Shown one piece after another: positions 1 through 8,470 of a stretch of DNA of 38,538 nucleotides (position 1 is the first letter of the stretch; each line of letters opens with the position of its first letter). The notes below the pieces were generated by a model that saw nothing but the letters and a program-made list of their open reading frames with translations, did no database searches and was not told the origin of the DNA. Source of the DNA: Verrucomicrobiota bacterium (GTDB taxonomy: Bacteria > Verrucomicrobiota > Verrucomicrobiia > Opitutales > Opitutaceae); contig JAGVUB010000054.1 of NCBI GenBank assembly GCA_019136515.1, positions 1 to 38,538 on the forward strand, read 5' to 3'. Both the position numbers and the translations under genes were made by a program.

Positions 1-19
1 AGACATGAAAACCGGAGGG

Positions 20-52
20 CTAACCAGCGGCCAGAGGCCAACGGCGGTTAAG
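20..52. repeat. Fold-back hairpin ahead of first gene
   Basis: CTAACC at 20-25 can pair with GGTTAAG at 46-52 (one bulged A), with an inner GGCC-aga-GGCC stem. The right end reads GTTAAGT, which fits the GTTRRRY core of integron attC sites, but the left end does not match the partner core exactly and the element is shorter than known attC sites. A second perfect stem, CCACGGC/GCCGTGG, lies at 74-89. The pairing is seen; any recombination role is speculation. Confidence 0.3.
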
Positions 53-122
53 TGCCCGCCTTCCAATCACAGCCCACGGCCCGCCGTGGCTCATCCGTAA
101 GCGTTCGCCAAAAGAAACCCCT

Positions 123-494
123 ATGAAATTTGACCGCGCAAGAAATGCCCAAGAGATGAGCCAGCTACTCGACTACGCTGCGTGCGGTGCGATCGGTGCC
201 GGTGTTGCGAGCGTCTTCGGCGTCTCCTGGCTGCTGGGTTTCGTCATCGTTGTGGGGGCATTCAAGAGCTGGAAGAAAAAGCATCCGTTCCTGAGCGGAC
301 GTCTTCAGGCCCTGACGATCCTCGCATTCTGCTTTCTCTCCTTGGCCGGCAATTACTCGGCATATTGCGAGGGTGTTTCAGCCGGATTCGATGCGGCTGG
401 AAGCGTCGGAAAAGACCGGGCGAACCAGACACTACATGGAACGCCGGCAGAGGCCCCGTCCTCTTCGACCAAGCCGGAGGGCCGGCGTCCCTGA
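123..494 (+). CDS. Small hypothetical membrane protein
   Basis: This 123-residue protein is not recognised. Two hydrophobic stretches, at about residues 23-46 and 63-78, are separated by a basic turn containing KSWKKKHP, so a two-helix inner membrane protein is likely. The tail from about residue 90 is polar and looks disordered. Codon use is less G+C-biased than in the following genes, which would fit a recently acquired gene. The ATG at 123 gives the first Met before the first helix, but no clear ribosome binding site precedes it. Two hairpins lie just upstream. No function can be assigned, and it could still be a chance frame. Confidence 0.5.
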   Translation: MKFDRARNAQEMSQLLDYAACGAIGAGVASVFGVSWLLGFVIVVGAFKSWKKKHPFLSGRLQALTILAFCFLSLAGNYSAYCEGVSAGFDAAGSVGKDRANQTLHGTPAEAPSSSTKPEGRRP

Positions 495-775
495 CCTGAT
501 GCGTTGAGCTCACGCCTTTCAGTCTCTCGGACCAAGGCGTGAGCACAGGTTTGTTGGCACCGGTGTGCGAGGTGCCACCCGGTACCACGAAAGAGGCGTA
601 CTATGGTTCGAGCGTCCTTCAAGGACCGAAGAAGAAGTGGAAGATCCGCAAGCCCTACGCCTTTGAGTTTACGAAGCAGGTTGGGGACACCCTATATTTC
701 CGATTTACGCACAATGAGAGGATCCCCCATGCGTTCTTCACAAACTCGTTCGAACGGCCGAGAAGGGGTCAGGTT
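495..775. other. Gene-poor gap with possible coding relic
   Basis: No complete gene is seen between the first small gene and the DUF418 gene. On the + strand a GTG at 539 opens a frame whose first ~80 residues have an ordinary, protein-like composition (for example FTKQVGDTLYFRF and ERIPHAFF), after which the frame runs into the antisense of the DUF418 gene and becomes charge-rich nonsense. The stretch is less G+C-rich than its surroundings. It may be the remnant of a truncated gene, but no family was recognised. Confidence 0.25.
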
Positions 776-2038
776 TTACCTCTTACCTTCACTCACCTCG
801 ACGGCGACAGCTGCGATCGGAGTTTCGGCGGTGGGACGGGATTTTCGGAAGGGCGTCTTGAAGGAGAGGAACGTCAGACTGCGCCAAACCCACTCGAGCG
901 GGCCGTAGTGGAAACTCACGAGCCAGCGGCGCGACACGGCGGCCTGGAGCGCGAAGAAACCGACGCCGAACAGGATGCTGGGGAACTCCCCGAGATGCCG
1001 GAAGAGCCCGAAGCCGAAGTGGTAGAAGAGCGTCATGCCCACCAGCGACTGGGCGACGTAGTTGGTCAGGCTCGTGCGGCCGTAGGGCGCGAGCAGGTTC
1101 AGCGCGCGGCGACACGGCGTGGCGTGGTAGAGCAGGACGAAGCCGGCGGCCCAGACCGTCATCTGCGCGAGCTGGCCGTAGGAACCGAGCAGCCGGCGAA
1201 GGATCCCGCGCGGGGCGTCCGCCAGACCCCAGCCGGGGAACGACCGTTGCAGGAGCAGAACGAGCACGAAGGCCGCGAGGCCGACCGCAAGCGCGCGGCG
1301 CGCGAGCCGCAGGCTACGTTCGCGGTCCTCGAAGATTCGGCCGCGGCCGAGCAGCAGACCCCAAAGGAACAGCCCGAACATCTGGAGATAGCGGCCGTTC
1401 TCGATCGACCACGACCAGCGCGCCTGCACGCCGGTCCAGAGGTTGACCTTCAAAACCTCGAGCAGGCCCTCCTGCGAGAAGACGGCACCAAGTTGTTTGT
1501 AGTAGCTCCAGACATCCAGCCGGGCCGGTGCGTAGGCCGGATCGAGCAACGCGTGGCCCAGTTGCCACAGAAATACCGGCTGCATCAGGAACACCGCGGA
1601 CAACGCGACCAGCCAGCGCGTCGGCACCCGGTAGAGGAACGCCAGCGGCAGACCGAGGATGGCGAGCATCGTCAGAATCTCGCCGCAGTAGAAGACACCG
1701 AAGAGGTAGCCGATGACCGTCAGCACGCACAACCGCCACACGAAGCGTCCGCGAAAATCCAGGCCGCGGCGGGCGGCGCGGTCGAGGATGAGAAAGAAGC
1801 TCAGCCCGAACATCATCGCGAAGATCGCGTAGGCCTTCCCGCCAAAGAGGAAGAACGCGGTGTCGCGGGTGCCGTGGTCGAGCGCCAATAGCCACTCGGG
1901 CCGGCCCTCCGGATAAGCGCCGAACTCGAAGTGTTCGACGCAGTGCAGCAGGAACAGCCCGAGCAGTGCGGAGCCGCGCAGGGCATCGACGATCTCGAAA
2001 CGTTCAGGTCGGACAGGGGTGGCGCTGGCCTCGGGCAT
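776..2038 (-). CDS. DUF418 family membrane protein
   Basis: A 420-residue polytopic membrane protein with about ten hydrophobic helices. Near the N-terminus the motif ERFEIVDALRGSALLGLFLL is the typical DUF418 opening. Near the C-terminus GRTSLTNYVAQSLVGM matches the conserved DUF418 block with its Asn-Tyr and Gln-Ser. DUF418 proteins resemble the acyltransferase-3/heparan acetyltransferase type of membrane protein, and their substrates are unknown. The frame stays open further upstream to 2410, but that extension is low-complexity Arg/Pro-rich sequence and would run across the downstream repeat copy, so the ATG at 2038 is preferred. It is transcribed alone and leftward. Family assignment is fairly sure; function is unknown. 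Confidence 0.85.
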   Translation of the reverse strand: MPEASATPVRPERFEIVDALRGSALLGLFLLHCVEHFEFGAYPEGRPEWLLALDHGTRDTAFFLFGGKAYAIFAMMFGLSFFLILDRAARRGLDFRGRFVWRLCVLTVIGYLFGVFYCGEILTMLAILGLPLAFLYRVPTRWLVALSAVFLMQPVFLWQLGHALLDPAYAPARLDVWSYYKQLGAVFSQEGLLEVLKVNLWTGVQARWSWSIENGRYLQMFGLFLWGLLLGRGRIFEDRERSLRLARRALAVGLAAFVLVLLLQRSFPGWGLADAPRGILRRLLGSYGQLAQMTVWAAGFVLLYHATPCRRALNLLAPYGRTSLTNYVAQSLVGMTLFYHFGFGLFRHLGEFPSILFGVGFFALQAAVSRRWLVSFHYGPLEWVWRSLTFLSFKTPFRKSRPTAETPIAAVAVEVSEGKR

Positions 2039-2139
2039 CGGAGCCAAGGTGATGCCAGAGCGGCGGAGCCCGGTGCGAGGAAATTGCACGCGCCGGCCAG
2101 CACGCCCCCGAGCACGGGAAGGGGCAGCCCACTTTGAGT

Positions 2140-2376
2140 GGAACAGGGCAGGAACTGAACCCAGACGAATTGAACCACGGAGCGCCGGACGAGTTCGGAC
2201 TCTGTGGTCTCGGTGCCCTCTGCCGGAGGTTCTGCCGCAGGGCGGAATGGTGAACGGCTCGGTCCGGGTCTCCTGAGCACCCGATCCGCAAAGCGACTCC
2301 GTTGCCCAGCTACGGACCGGAGTCACCGACGCAGCAGCAGGAAGCGCTCGCGGTCGGTGAGATCTCGCTTCGACTC
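2140..2376. repeat. Direct repeat copy A, upstream of hicBA
   Basis: This 237 bp segment is closely similar to 2793-3039, in the same orientation. Differences are scattered substitutions plus about 10 bases of indel. Its right end carries, on the minus strand, a remnant of the prmC 3' end: 17 codons ending DRERFLLLRR plus the stop codon, still in frame. It fills most of the 346-base gap between the DUF418 gene and hicB, and must contain or abut the hicBA promoter. Confidence 0.9.
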
Positions 2377-2384
2377 TTGCACAC

Positions 2385-2600
2385 ATGAAAGCGAAGTTCA
2401 CCGCCATCATCGAAGAAGCGCCGGGAGGCGGCTATTGGGCGATCTGTCCCGAGGTGCCTGGAGCGAACGGACAGGGCGAGACGGTGGCGGCGGCCAAGAC
2501 GAGTCTGCGCGATGCCATCCGGCTCATCTTCGAAGACCGGATCGCCGACGCGCGCCGCGGCCTGCCCGAAGATGCGATCCAGACCGAGATCGCCGTCTGA
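2385..2600 (+). CDS. hicB: HicB family antitoxin
   Basis: A 71-residue protein with the HicB N-terminal fold: a beta strand (KFTAIIEEA), then GGGYWAICPEVPGANGQGET, then an amphipathic helix with many Ala residues. HicB antitoxins bind and block the HicA mRNA interferase, and many also repress their own promoter. This one is short and ends soon after the core domain, so no C-terminal ribbon-helix-helix or helix-turn-helix DNA-binding domain is visible; autoregulation may therefore differ. Its TGA overlaps the ATG of hicA by one base (TGATG), indicating translational coupling. The antitoxin-first order is one of the two known orders. The pair sits between two copies of a long direct repeat. Confidence 0.9.
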   Translation: MKAKFTAIIEEAPGGGYWAICPEVPGANGQGETVAAAKTSLRDAIRLIFEDRIADARRGLPEDAIQTEIAV

Positions 2601-2779
2601 TGAAACGACGAGAGCTTGAGAAGCGCCTGCGACACGCCGGCTGTTACCTCAAGCGGGAGGGAAGCTCCCATTCACTCTGGATCAACCCGCACACCGGAGT
2701 GGTCGAAGCGGTTCCGCGACATCTTGAGATCAAGGAGCCGTTGGCGTGGAAGATTCTCCGGTCGTTGGGCGCCGCTTGA
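2600..2779 (+). CDS. hicA: HicA family toxin (mRNA interferase)
   Basis: A 59-residue protein with the double-stranded-RNA-binding-like HicA fold. It opens MKRRELEKRLRHAGCYLKRE. The block GSSHSLWINP carries the conserved His expected to act in RNA cleavage. The tail IKEPLAWKILRSLGA matches the HicA C-terminal helix, where the family often has a similar 'G T L ... I L K' pattern. HicA toxins cleave mRNA when not bound by HicB. The start is set by the one-base overlap with hicB, and both size and motif fit an intact, probably active toxin. A longer upstream frame extending to 2204 runs through the repeat and is not the gene. Confidence 0.9.
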   Translation: MKRRELEKRLRHAGCYLKREGSSHSLWINPHTGVVEAVPRHLEIKEPLAWKILRSLGAA

Positions 2780-2792
2780 GCAACCGCGCGAA

Positions 2793-3039
2793 GGAACAGG
2801 GCAGGAACTGAACCCAGACGAACTGAACCACGGAGCGCACGGAGAGCCGGAAGAGTTCGAACCCTGTGGTCTCGGCGCCCTCTGCCGGAGGTTCTGCCGC
2901 AGGGCGGAATGGTGAACGGCTCGTTCCGGGTCTCCTGAGCACCCGATCCGCCGAGCGACTCCGTCGCCCCGCTACGGGGCCGGAGTCACCGCCGCAGCAG
3001 CAGGAAGCGCTCGCGGTCGGTGAGGTCGCGCTTCGACTC
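2793..3039. repeat. Direct repeat copy B, overlaps prmC 3' end
   Basis: The second copy of the repeat at 2140-2376. About 52 bases of it (2986-3039) are the genuine 3' coding end of prmC and its stop, and the rest is the intergenic sequence downstream of prmC. This copy is in its native place, which implies that copy A arose by duplication. Both copies contain short CACGGAG/CTCTGTGG-type arms that resemble the intergenic repeats near 6.4 and 9.9 kb only in style. Confidence 0.88.
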
Positions 3040-3831
3040 GATCGCGGTGTAGCCGAAGGGCGCGGCGAACGCCGTGAGCGCGGCGTGCTGGGCGATGCCG
3101 GTCTCCAGCGCAAGCAGGCCGCCGGGCGAGAGGAAATCGGGCGCGGAACGGATGATCGTCTCCAAGTCGGCACGCCCATCGCGCTCGGCGACGAGGGCGG
3201 TGACGGGATCATGGTCGCGCACCTCGGGCTCGGCCTCCGCGACCTCGGCGGCGGTGAGGTAAGGGGGATTGGAGACGATGAGCTGGAACGGCGGCTCGCC
3301 GGCGAGCGCGGCGAACCAGTCGGACTCGCGGAACGCGACGCGGTCGGCGAGCGCGAGCTTGGCGGCGTTCTCGCGGGCGAGGGCGAGCGCTTCGGCGCTG
3401 CGGTCGACGGCGACGACGGCGGACTCGGGCCAGAACTTCGCAAGCGCGAGGGCGATGGCGCCCGTGCCGGTGCCGAGATCCAAGATACGCGCGGGGGCGA
3501 CGGGGAAGGCCTGCGTGACGAGCTCGAGCAGCAGCTCGGTCTCGGGGCGCGGGATGAGGCCGCGGCGGTCGGTCTTGAGCTTGAGGTCGAAGAAATCGGT
3601 TTCCCCGATGATGTGCTGGAGCGGCTCGCGCTGACCGCGGCGTTTCACCAGCGAACGGATAGCGTCGAGCTCGGCGTCGGAGAGCAGGCGCTCGAACTGC
3701 AAGTAGAGGTCCATGCGCCGCAGCTTGAGCGCGTGCGCCACGAGCACCTCGGCATCGAGCCGCGCGCTCTCGATCCCCTTCGCGCGGAAGAAGTCGGTGG
3801 TCTTGCGGATGATGTCGAGCAGCGGGATCAC
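2986..3831 (-). CDS. prmC: Release factor glutamine methyltransferase PrmC
   Basis: PrmC (HemK) methylates the glutamine of the GGQ motif in release factors RF1 and RF2, using S-adenosylmethionine. The N-terminal helical domain is followed by the Rossmann methyltransferase fold: ILDLGTGTGAIALALA is the SAM-binding loop and VSNPPYL is the NPPY substrate motif. At 281 residues the length is normal. The frame is open to 4032, but upstream sequence is Arg/Pro-rich and unlike the family, so the GTG at 3831 (VIPLLDIIRKTTDFF) is chosen; the exact start is uncertain. Its substrate gene prfA lies 6 kb away in the same window. The last 17 codons are duplicated upstream of hicBA. Confidence 0.92.
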   Translation of the reverse strand: MIPLLDIIRKTTDFFRAKGIESARLDAEVLVAHALKLRRMDLYLQFERLLSDAELDAIRSLVKRRGQREPLQHIIGETDFFDLKLKTDRRGLIPRPETELLLELVTQAFPVAPARILDLGTGTGAIALALAKFWPESAVVAVDRSAEALALARENAAKLALADRVAFRESDWFAALAGEPPFQLIVSNPPYLTAAEVAEAEPEVRDHDPVTALVAERDGRADLETIIRSAPDFLSPGGLLALETGIAQHAALTAFAAPFGYTAIESKRDLTDRERFLLLRR

Positions 3832-4040
3832 GACGGAGGGAAGGCTGGAGGCAGGATGCTGAAGGCGGAAGGACGGATCCGCAGGAAGGATCAGGAAAGA
3901 GGGCGGTTCACGATGAACAAGGAGAGGAAGACGGGGAACACGCGGCGCGGAAAGGAAGTTCTTCCCCGCTATCGACCCAGATGACCGCGGCCGCGGTTTT
4001 GCGTTGGCCCGCCGCACGATTTGGTCCGCCATGGGCTGCC

Positions 4041-4337
4041 ATGTCCGAGCCGACCATCCCCTCCCCGCAGGCCGCGACCACCGTCGTCGATCTCGGTTTC
4101 ATCGCGGTGCGCGCGCACCTGCTCGAGGTCGCGGCGTTTCTCGACCGTGTCGAGCGCCACGGCGTCGCCGGCGACTTCCGCTGCGTGGCGCTGCGGGACG
4201 CCGCCCGCCTGCTGGCCGACGGCCAGCCCGACCGCGCCCGCCGCATCCTCGAGTGCCTGAGCGACCCGACCACCGCACCGCTCGCCGCCAGCGACGGCAA
4301 GGCCGCCCATGGCGCATGGAAAGGACCGGCCGCATGA
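4041..4337 (+). CDS. Small protein heading the ebo cluster
   Basis: A 98-residue soluble protein, mostly helical and Ala/Arg-rich. It includes [25 protein letters not shown] and ends near HGAWKGPAA. It overlaps eboB by four bases (ATGA at 4334-4337), so the two are translationally coupled. It occupies the place of eboA in ebo clusters but is much shorter than the EboA proteins I know (around 200 residues or more). It may be an unrelated small protein, a short EboA variant, or an assembly-truncated one. In-frame alternative starts exist at 3981 and elsewhere; 4041 is the last ATG before the conserved-looking part. No function is assigned. Confidence 0.65.
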   Translation: MSEPTIPSPQAATTVVDLGFIAVRAHLLEVAAFLDRVERHGVAGDFRCVALRDAARLLADGQPDRARRILECLSDPTTAPLAASDGKAAHGAWKGPAA

Positions 4338-5164
4338 ACCACGCTTTCCGCTACATCGAGCCGCACGGCCACATGGTCAGCCGCACGACCGACGACTACC
4401 AGGCGATGGTCACCGCGGGCTGCCTCGCCGTGTGCGAGCCGGCGTTCTGGGCCGGTTTCGACCGCGGCTCGGCCGCCGGCTTCCGCGACTACTTCCGCCA
4501 GCTCACCGAGTACGAGCCCGCCCGCGCGGCGAAGTATCTCCTGCCGCATTTCAGCTGGCTCTGCCTCAACCCGAAGGAGTCCGAGGATCTCGCCCTCGCG
4601 CGCGACGTGCTCGCGCTCATCCCCGAGTTCCTCGACCGGCCCAACGTGCTCGGCATCGGCGAGATCGGCCTCAACCGCAACACGCGCAACGAGCTCGTCG
4701 TCCTTGAGCAGCACATCGATCTCGCCGTGCGCCACGACCAGCTGATCCTCGTCCACACCCCACACCTCGAGGACAAACTCAAGGGCACACGCCTCACGCT
4801 CGACGCCCTGCGCGCCCACCCCGGGGTGAAGCCCGAGCGCGTGATCATCGACCACGTCGAGGAGCACACGGTGAAGCTCGTGCTCGACCGCGGTTTCTGG
4901 GCCGGCATCACGCTGTACCCGCATTCCAAGGCCTCCGCGCCGCGCGCCGTCGACATGGTCGAGTGCGGCGACGCCGACCGTATCTGGGTCAACAGCGCCT
5001 GCGACTGGGGCGTGAGCGATCCGCTCGCCGTGCCGAAGGCCGCGCTGGAGATGCGCCGCCGCGGCCACAGCGTCGACGAGGTCGACCGCGTGTTCTTCCG
5101 CAACCCGTTCCGCTTCCTCTCGCAGTGTCCGAAGTTCCGCCTGCCCGGCGGCCCCGAGGCATGA
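4334..5164 (+). CDS. eboB: TatD-like metal-dependent hydrolase EboB
   Basis: A 276-residue TatD-type TIM-barrel amidohydrolase. Candidate metal ligands are the N-terminal HxH ([12 protein letters not shown]), Glu in [10 protein letters not shown], His in LVHTPH, His in IIDHVEEH, and Asp in NSACDWG near the C-terminus. This is the TatD pattern, but the protein is a distinct branch tied to ebo clusters. The ebo genes are required in Nostoc punctiforme for the scytonemin precursor to reach the periplasm; the reaction of EboB itself is unknown. It is coupled by four-base overlaps to the head gene and to eboE (ATGA at 5161-5164), so the three form one translational unit. Confidence 0.88.
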   Translation: MNHAFRYIEPHGHMVSRTTDDYQAMVTAGCLAVCEPAFWAGFDRGSAAGFRDYFRQLTEYEPARAAKYLLPHFSWLCLNPKESEDLALARDVLALIPEFLDRPNVLGIGEIGLNRNTRNELVVLEQHIDLAVRHDQLILVHTPHLEDKLKGTRLTLDALRAHPGVKPERVIIDHVEEHTVKLVLDRGFWAGITLYPHSKASAPRAVDMVECGDADRIWVNSACDWGVSDPLAVPKAALEMRRRGHSVDEVDRVFFRNPFRFLSQCPKFRLPGGPEA

Positions 5165-6336
5165 AGCTGCGCGGCGACCACCATCTCGCCTACTGCACCA
5201 ACGTCCACCGCGGCGAAACCTGGGCCGAGACGCTGGCCGCCCTCGAGCGCCACACGCTGCCCATCCGCGCGCGCGTGGCTCCGGGCCGTCCCTACGCGAT
5301 CGGCCTGCGCCTGAGCGCCCGCGCCGCCGCCGAGCTCGCGCAACCGACCGAGCTCGCCGCCTTCCGCCGCTGGCTCGACCGCCACGACTGCTCCGTCTTC
5401 ACGATCAACGGCTTTCCCTACGGCGCGTTCCACGGCACTCGCGTAAAGGAGCAGGTGTACGCGCCCGACTGGTCCACGCCCGAGCGCCTCGCGTACACCT
5501 GCCGCCTCTTCGACCTGCTCGCCGTGCTCGCGCGGCCCGAGGCCGGCGGCAGCGTCAGCACCGTGCCGGGCTCGTTCAAGGCCTTCGTCTCCAGCGATTC
5601 GGCACGCCGCGACGCGATCTTCGCCAACCTCGCCACCTGCGCCCGCCACGTCGCCGCGCTCGCCACGCGCACCGGGCTCGACCTCCACCTCGGCCTCGAA
5701 CCCGAGCCGCTCTGCCAGCTCGAGACCACCGAGGAGACCGTCGCGTTCTTCGCCGAGTGGCGTGCCCGCACACCCGACGCCGCCGCGCTCGCGCCCCACG
5801 TCGGCGTGAACTACGACTGCTGTCACCTCGCGGTCGAGTTCGAGGAACCCGCCGCCGCGCTCGACCGCCTCGCCGCCGCCGGCATCCGCCTGAGCAAACT
5901 CCACCTCAGTTCCGCGCTGCGGGTGCGGCCCGATGCCGCCGGCCGCGCCGCGCTCGCCGCCTTCGTCGAGCCCACCTACCTGCACCAGGTCGTCGCCGCC
6001 GAGCACGGGATCGTGCACCACCGTTTCGCCGATCTGCCCGAGGCGCTCACCGCCGCCGAGGCCCAGCCGCCCGGCGCCGACACCGAGTGGCGCATCCATT
6101 TCCATGTGCCGCTGCACGCCGCGCCCGCCGCGCCGCTCGGCGACACCCGCGACCACCTGCTCGGCACGCTCGACTGGCTCGCCGCGCATCCCGCCGCCTG
6201 CCGCCACCTCGAGATGGAAACCTACACTTGGGCCGTGCTGCCGCCAGAGTTCCAGCAACCGGTCGAGGAGCAGATCGTGCGCGAGTACGCGTGGACGCTC
6301 GCCGCCTGCGCGCAACGCGGACTCGCCACCGCGTAG
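5161..6336 (+). CDS. eboE: TIM-barrel metabolite traffic protein EboE
   Basis: A 391-residue protein of the xylose isomerase-like TIM-barrel type, known as EboE in ebo clusters. It opens [20 protein letters not shown], as is characteristic. Possible metal or substrate ligands occur in [43 protein letters not shown], and HFHVPLH. The closing [10 protein letters not shown] is also typical. Substrate and reaction are unknown; the fold suggests isomerisation or epimerisation of a sugar-like metabolite. It is translationally coupled to eboB by the ATGA overlap. A 228-base gap filled by a repeat separates it from eboC, so the cluster is split into two transcription blocks or read through the repeat. 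Confidence 0.88.
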   Translation: MKLRGDHHLAYCTNVHRGETWAETLAALERHTLPIRARVAPGRPYAIGLRLSARAAAELAQPTELAAFRRWLDRHDCSVFTINGFPYGAFHGTRVKEQVYAPDWSTPERLAYTCRLFDLLAVLARPEAGGSVSTVPGSFKAFVSSDSARRDAIFANLATCARHVAALATRTGLDLHLGLEPEPLCQLETTEETVAFFAEWRARTPDAAALAPHVGVNYDCCHLAVEFEEPAAALDRLAAAGIRLSKLHLSSALRVRPDAAGRAALAAFVEPTYLHQVVAAEHGIVHHRFADLPEALTAAEAQPPGADTEWRIHFHVPLHAAPAAPLGDTRDHLLGTLDWLAAHPAACRHLEMETYTWAVLPPEFQQPVEEQIVREYAWTLAACAQRGLATA

Positions 6337-6370
6337 CCCGGCCCCACCATGGGCGGTTTCAATGGCCCAA

Positions 6371-6566
6371 GTAACGGTAACTCAGACAGGTCACAGAGGC
6401 AGAGGAGAGACGGAGGAGATCACAGAGAGAAACTTGTCGAAGCCGTGGCCCGGTCTGGCCTATTCGCGAGATGGGGCGCGTCTTTGCTGACTGTACTCTC
6501 TCCCATGTCTCTGTGTTCTCCTGCCCTATCTCTGTGACCTCTGTGTCCAACTGCTTCACTTAGGAT
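6371..6566. repeat. Palindromic intergenic repeat, copy 1
   Basis: This element has inverted arms: AGGTCACAGAG and AGGAGAtCACAGAGA on the left reappear as complement on the right (around 6508-6550). Its outer left part and its right end (CCTCTGTGTCCAACTGCTTC, then AGGAT) closely match the repeat at 9870-10067, while the middle differs. The right end abuts the eboC start codon, so the element supplies the whole region upstream of eboC. Apparent peptides rich in HRGHRE in its frames are by-products of the repeat. Confidence 0.85.
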
Positions 6567-7293
6567 GACCGCCGCTCCACAACGCCCGCTCGCCCTCGCC
6601 TGGCTCGACTTGGCGCGCGCCGGAAATTTTCCGTCGGTGGCAAGCAACGTCATGGCCGCCTTCGTGTTGTCCGCCGCCGCACCGCTGCACGGTGGCCAAC
6701 TCGCCACCGCCCTCGCGGCCGGCGCGCTCGTCTACGCCGGCGGGGCGACCCTCAACGACGTGGCCGATGCCGGCTTCGACGCCGTGAAGCGCCCCGAGCG
6801 CGCCATCCCGCGCGGCACGATCGCGCGCAACACCGCCGGTTTCGTCGGCACCGCCCAACTGCTCGCCGGCGCCGCCGTCCTTGTCGCCTGTGGTGCCTCC
6901 TGGATCGGCGCCGCCGCGCTCGTGCTCCTCGTCGTCTTCTATGACTGGCTGCACAAACGCTGGGCCGGCAGCGTCGGCCTGATCGCCGGTTGCCGCGCCG
7001 CGCTCGCGCTCACCGTCGCCACACTTCCGGGGCACACGCTCACGCCCGCCGTGCTCGGCTGGGTCGCCGCGCTCTGGCTCTACATCGTCGTACTCAGCGT
7101 GCTCGCGCGCCGCGAGTACGCCCCCGGCGCGCCCGCTGCGAAGCTCGCCGGCGCGGTGCGTTGGCTGCTCGCCTGCATCCCGCTGGTCGACGCCATCGCG
7201 TTGCTCGCGATTGGCGCCTGGCCGTGGGCGCTGGCGTGCGCCACCATGATTCCCCTCGGCCGCGCCGCCCAGCGGATGCTCGCCGCCGACTGA
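6565..7293 (+). CDS. eboC: UbiA-like prenyltransferase EboC
   Basis: A 242-residue membrane protein of the UbiA superfamily with about eight hydrophobic segments. The first Asp-rich motif is NDVADAGFDAVKRPERAIPRG, where the acidic residues would bind magnesium and prenyl diphosphate. The second motif is reduced to FYDWLHKRW. UbiA enzymes join a prenyl chain to an acceptor in the membrane; the EboC substrate is unknown. It is a little shorter than many UbiA proteins. The start lies on the last bases of a repeat, which leaves no usual ribosome binding site. EboD follows after four bases, so eboC, eboD and eboF form one block. Confidence 0.88.
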   Translation: MTAAPQRPLALAWLDLARAGNFPSVASNVMAAFVLSAAAPLHGGQLATALAAGALVYAGGATLNDVADAGFDAVKRPERAIPRGTIARNTAGFVGTAQLLAGAAVLVACGASWIGAAALVLLVVFYDWLHKRWAGSVGLIAGCRAALALTVATLPGHTLTPAVLGWVAALWLYIVVLSVLARREYAPGAPAAKLAGAVRWLLACIPLVDAIALLAIGAWPWALACATMIPLGRAAQRMLAAD

Positions 7294-7297
7294 CGCC

Positions 7298-8470
7298 ATG
7301 CCCGACCTCCCCGCCAACCTCGCGCAGACGCTGACTGTGCCCTTCGAGCACCGGCTGCTCTTCACGCGCGACGTGTTCGCGCCGGAGAACGCCACGCTCG
7401 CACAGGTGCTCACGCCGCGCGAGACCGGCGAACGCGTGCGGGTGTTCGTGGTCTGCGACGAGGGCCTGCGCGCCGCGTGGCCCTCACTTGTGGAGCAGGT
7501 CGTCGCCTGGTTCTCCGCTCACTCCGCGGCCGCCGAGTTGGCCGCGCCGCCACTCGCCTTGCCCGGCGGCGAAAGCGCGAAAAACACCTTCGCACCGCTG
7601 GAGCAGCTCTGGGCCGCATTCGCCGCCGCGCACATCTGCCGCCACTCGTACATCATCGCGGTCGGCGGCGGCGCACTGCTCGATCTCGTCGGTTTCGCCG
7701 CGGGCACGGCGCACCGCGGCATCCCGCTGATCCGAATTCCCACCACAAGTCTGAGCCAGGGCGACAGCGGAGTGGGCGTGAAATGCGGCGTGAACTTCTT
7801 CGGGAAGAAGAACTGGCTCGGGGCGTTCGCCACGCCGCACGCGGTGATCAACGACCTCTCGTTCCTCCGCACGCTCCCGCCGTGCGAGCGCCGCGCCGGC
7901 CTGGCCGAGGCCGTGAAGGTCGCGCTGATCCGCGACGCCGCCTTCTTCGCGACGATCTGCGCCCGCGCCGACGCCCTTGCCTCCGACGACCACACCGCCT
8001 TCGAGGGGGCCATCGCGACCAGCGCGCGGCTCCACTTCGAGCACATCGCCGGCGGCGGCGATCCGTTCGAGCGCGGCTCGGCGCGTCCGCTGGATTTCGG
8101 CCACTGGGCCGCGCACAAGCTTGAGCAGCTCTCCGGTTTCCGCCTCGGCCACGGCGACGCCGTCGCCCTCGGCCTCGCGCTCGATCTCACCTACGCGCGC
8201 CTTACCGGCCTGCTCGATGCGACGACCTCCGAGCAGGCCATCGCGTTGCTGCACCGCTTCGGTTTCGCTCTGCATGCGCCCGAGCTCGAACAACGGCGCG
8301 CCGACGGCCACCGCGCCGTGCTCGACGGCTTGGAGGAGTTCCGCGAACACCTCGGCGGCCGCCTCAGCATCCCGATGATCCGCGCGCCCGGCGTGCGGGT
8401 CGATCTGCACACCGTCGACCTCGCCGCGTTCGAGGCGGCGGCCGACGAACTCCGCGACCGCCATGGCTGA
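7298..8470 (+). CDS. eboD: 3-dehydroquinate synthase-like protein EboD
   Basis: A 390-residue member of the sugar phosphate cyclase/dehydroquinate synthase superfamily. The NAD-binding segment AVGGGALLDLVGFAAGTAHRG is followed by RIPTTSLSQGDSGVGVK. Candidate zinc ligands are the Glu of GLAEAVKVALI and the His residues of WAAHKLEQ and LGHGDAVALG. Such enzymes use NAD and zinc to cyclise or dehydrate phosphorylated sugars. It is a cluster-specific paralogue, and the aroB of the shikimate pathway would be elsewhere. It ends 8 bases inside eboF, so translation is coupled. Confidence 0.9.
   Translation: MPDLPANLAQTLTVPFEHRLLFTRDVFAPENATLAQVLTPRETGERVRVFVVCDEGLRAAWPSLVEQVVAWFSAHSAAAELAAPPLALPGGESAKNTFAPLEQLWAAFAAAHICRHSYIIAVGGGALLDLVGFAAGTAHRGIPLIRIPTTSLSQGDSGVGVKCGVNFFGKKNWLGAFATPHAVINDLSFLRTLPPCERRAGLAEAVKVALIRDAAFFATICARADALASDDHTAFEGAIATSARLHFEHIAGGGDPFERGSARPLDFGHWAAHKLEQLSGFRLGHGDAVALGLALDLTYARLTGLLDATTSEQAIALLHRFGFALHAPELEQRRADGHRAVLDGLEEFREHLGGRLSIPMIRAPGVRVDLHTVDLAAFEAAADELRDRHG

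Noticed and set aside
539..1891. Long + strand frame of 450 codons
   Set aside because: Most of it is the antisense of the DUF418 gene and has a Glu/Arg-rich, low-complexity composition unlike a folded protein. Only its first part (to about 775) was kept as a doubtful relic.
2204..2779. 191-codon frame ending in HicA
   Set aside because: Its first 130 residues are repeat and antisense translation. The toxin starts at the ATG overlapping hicB at 2600.
2793..3039. Recombination site of a phage integrase, because XerD lies in the window
   Set aside because: XerD is an ordinary housekeeping recombinase by motif and length, 10 kb away, and the long imperfect repeats do not look like a short core attachment site.
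6377..6560. Short frames with HRGHRE-like peptides
   Set aside because: These are translations of the palindromic repeat and show no sign of being genes.
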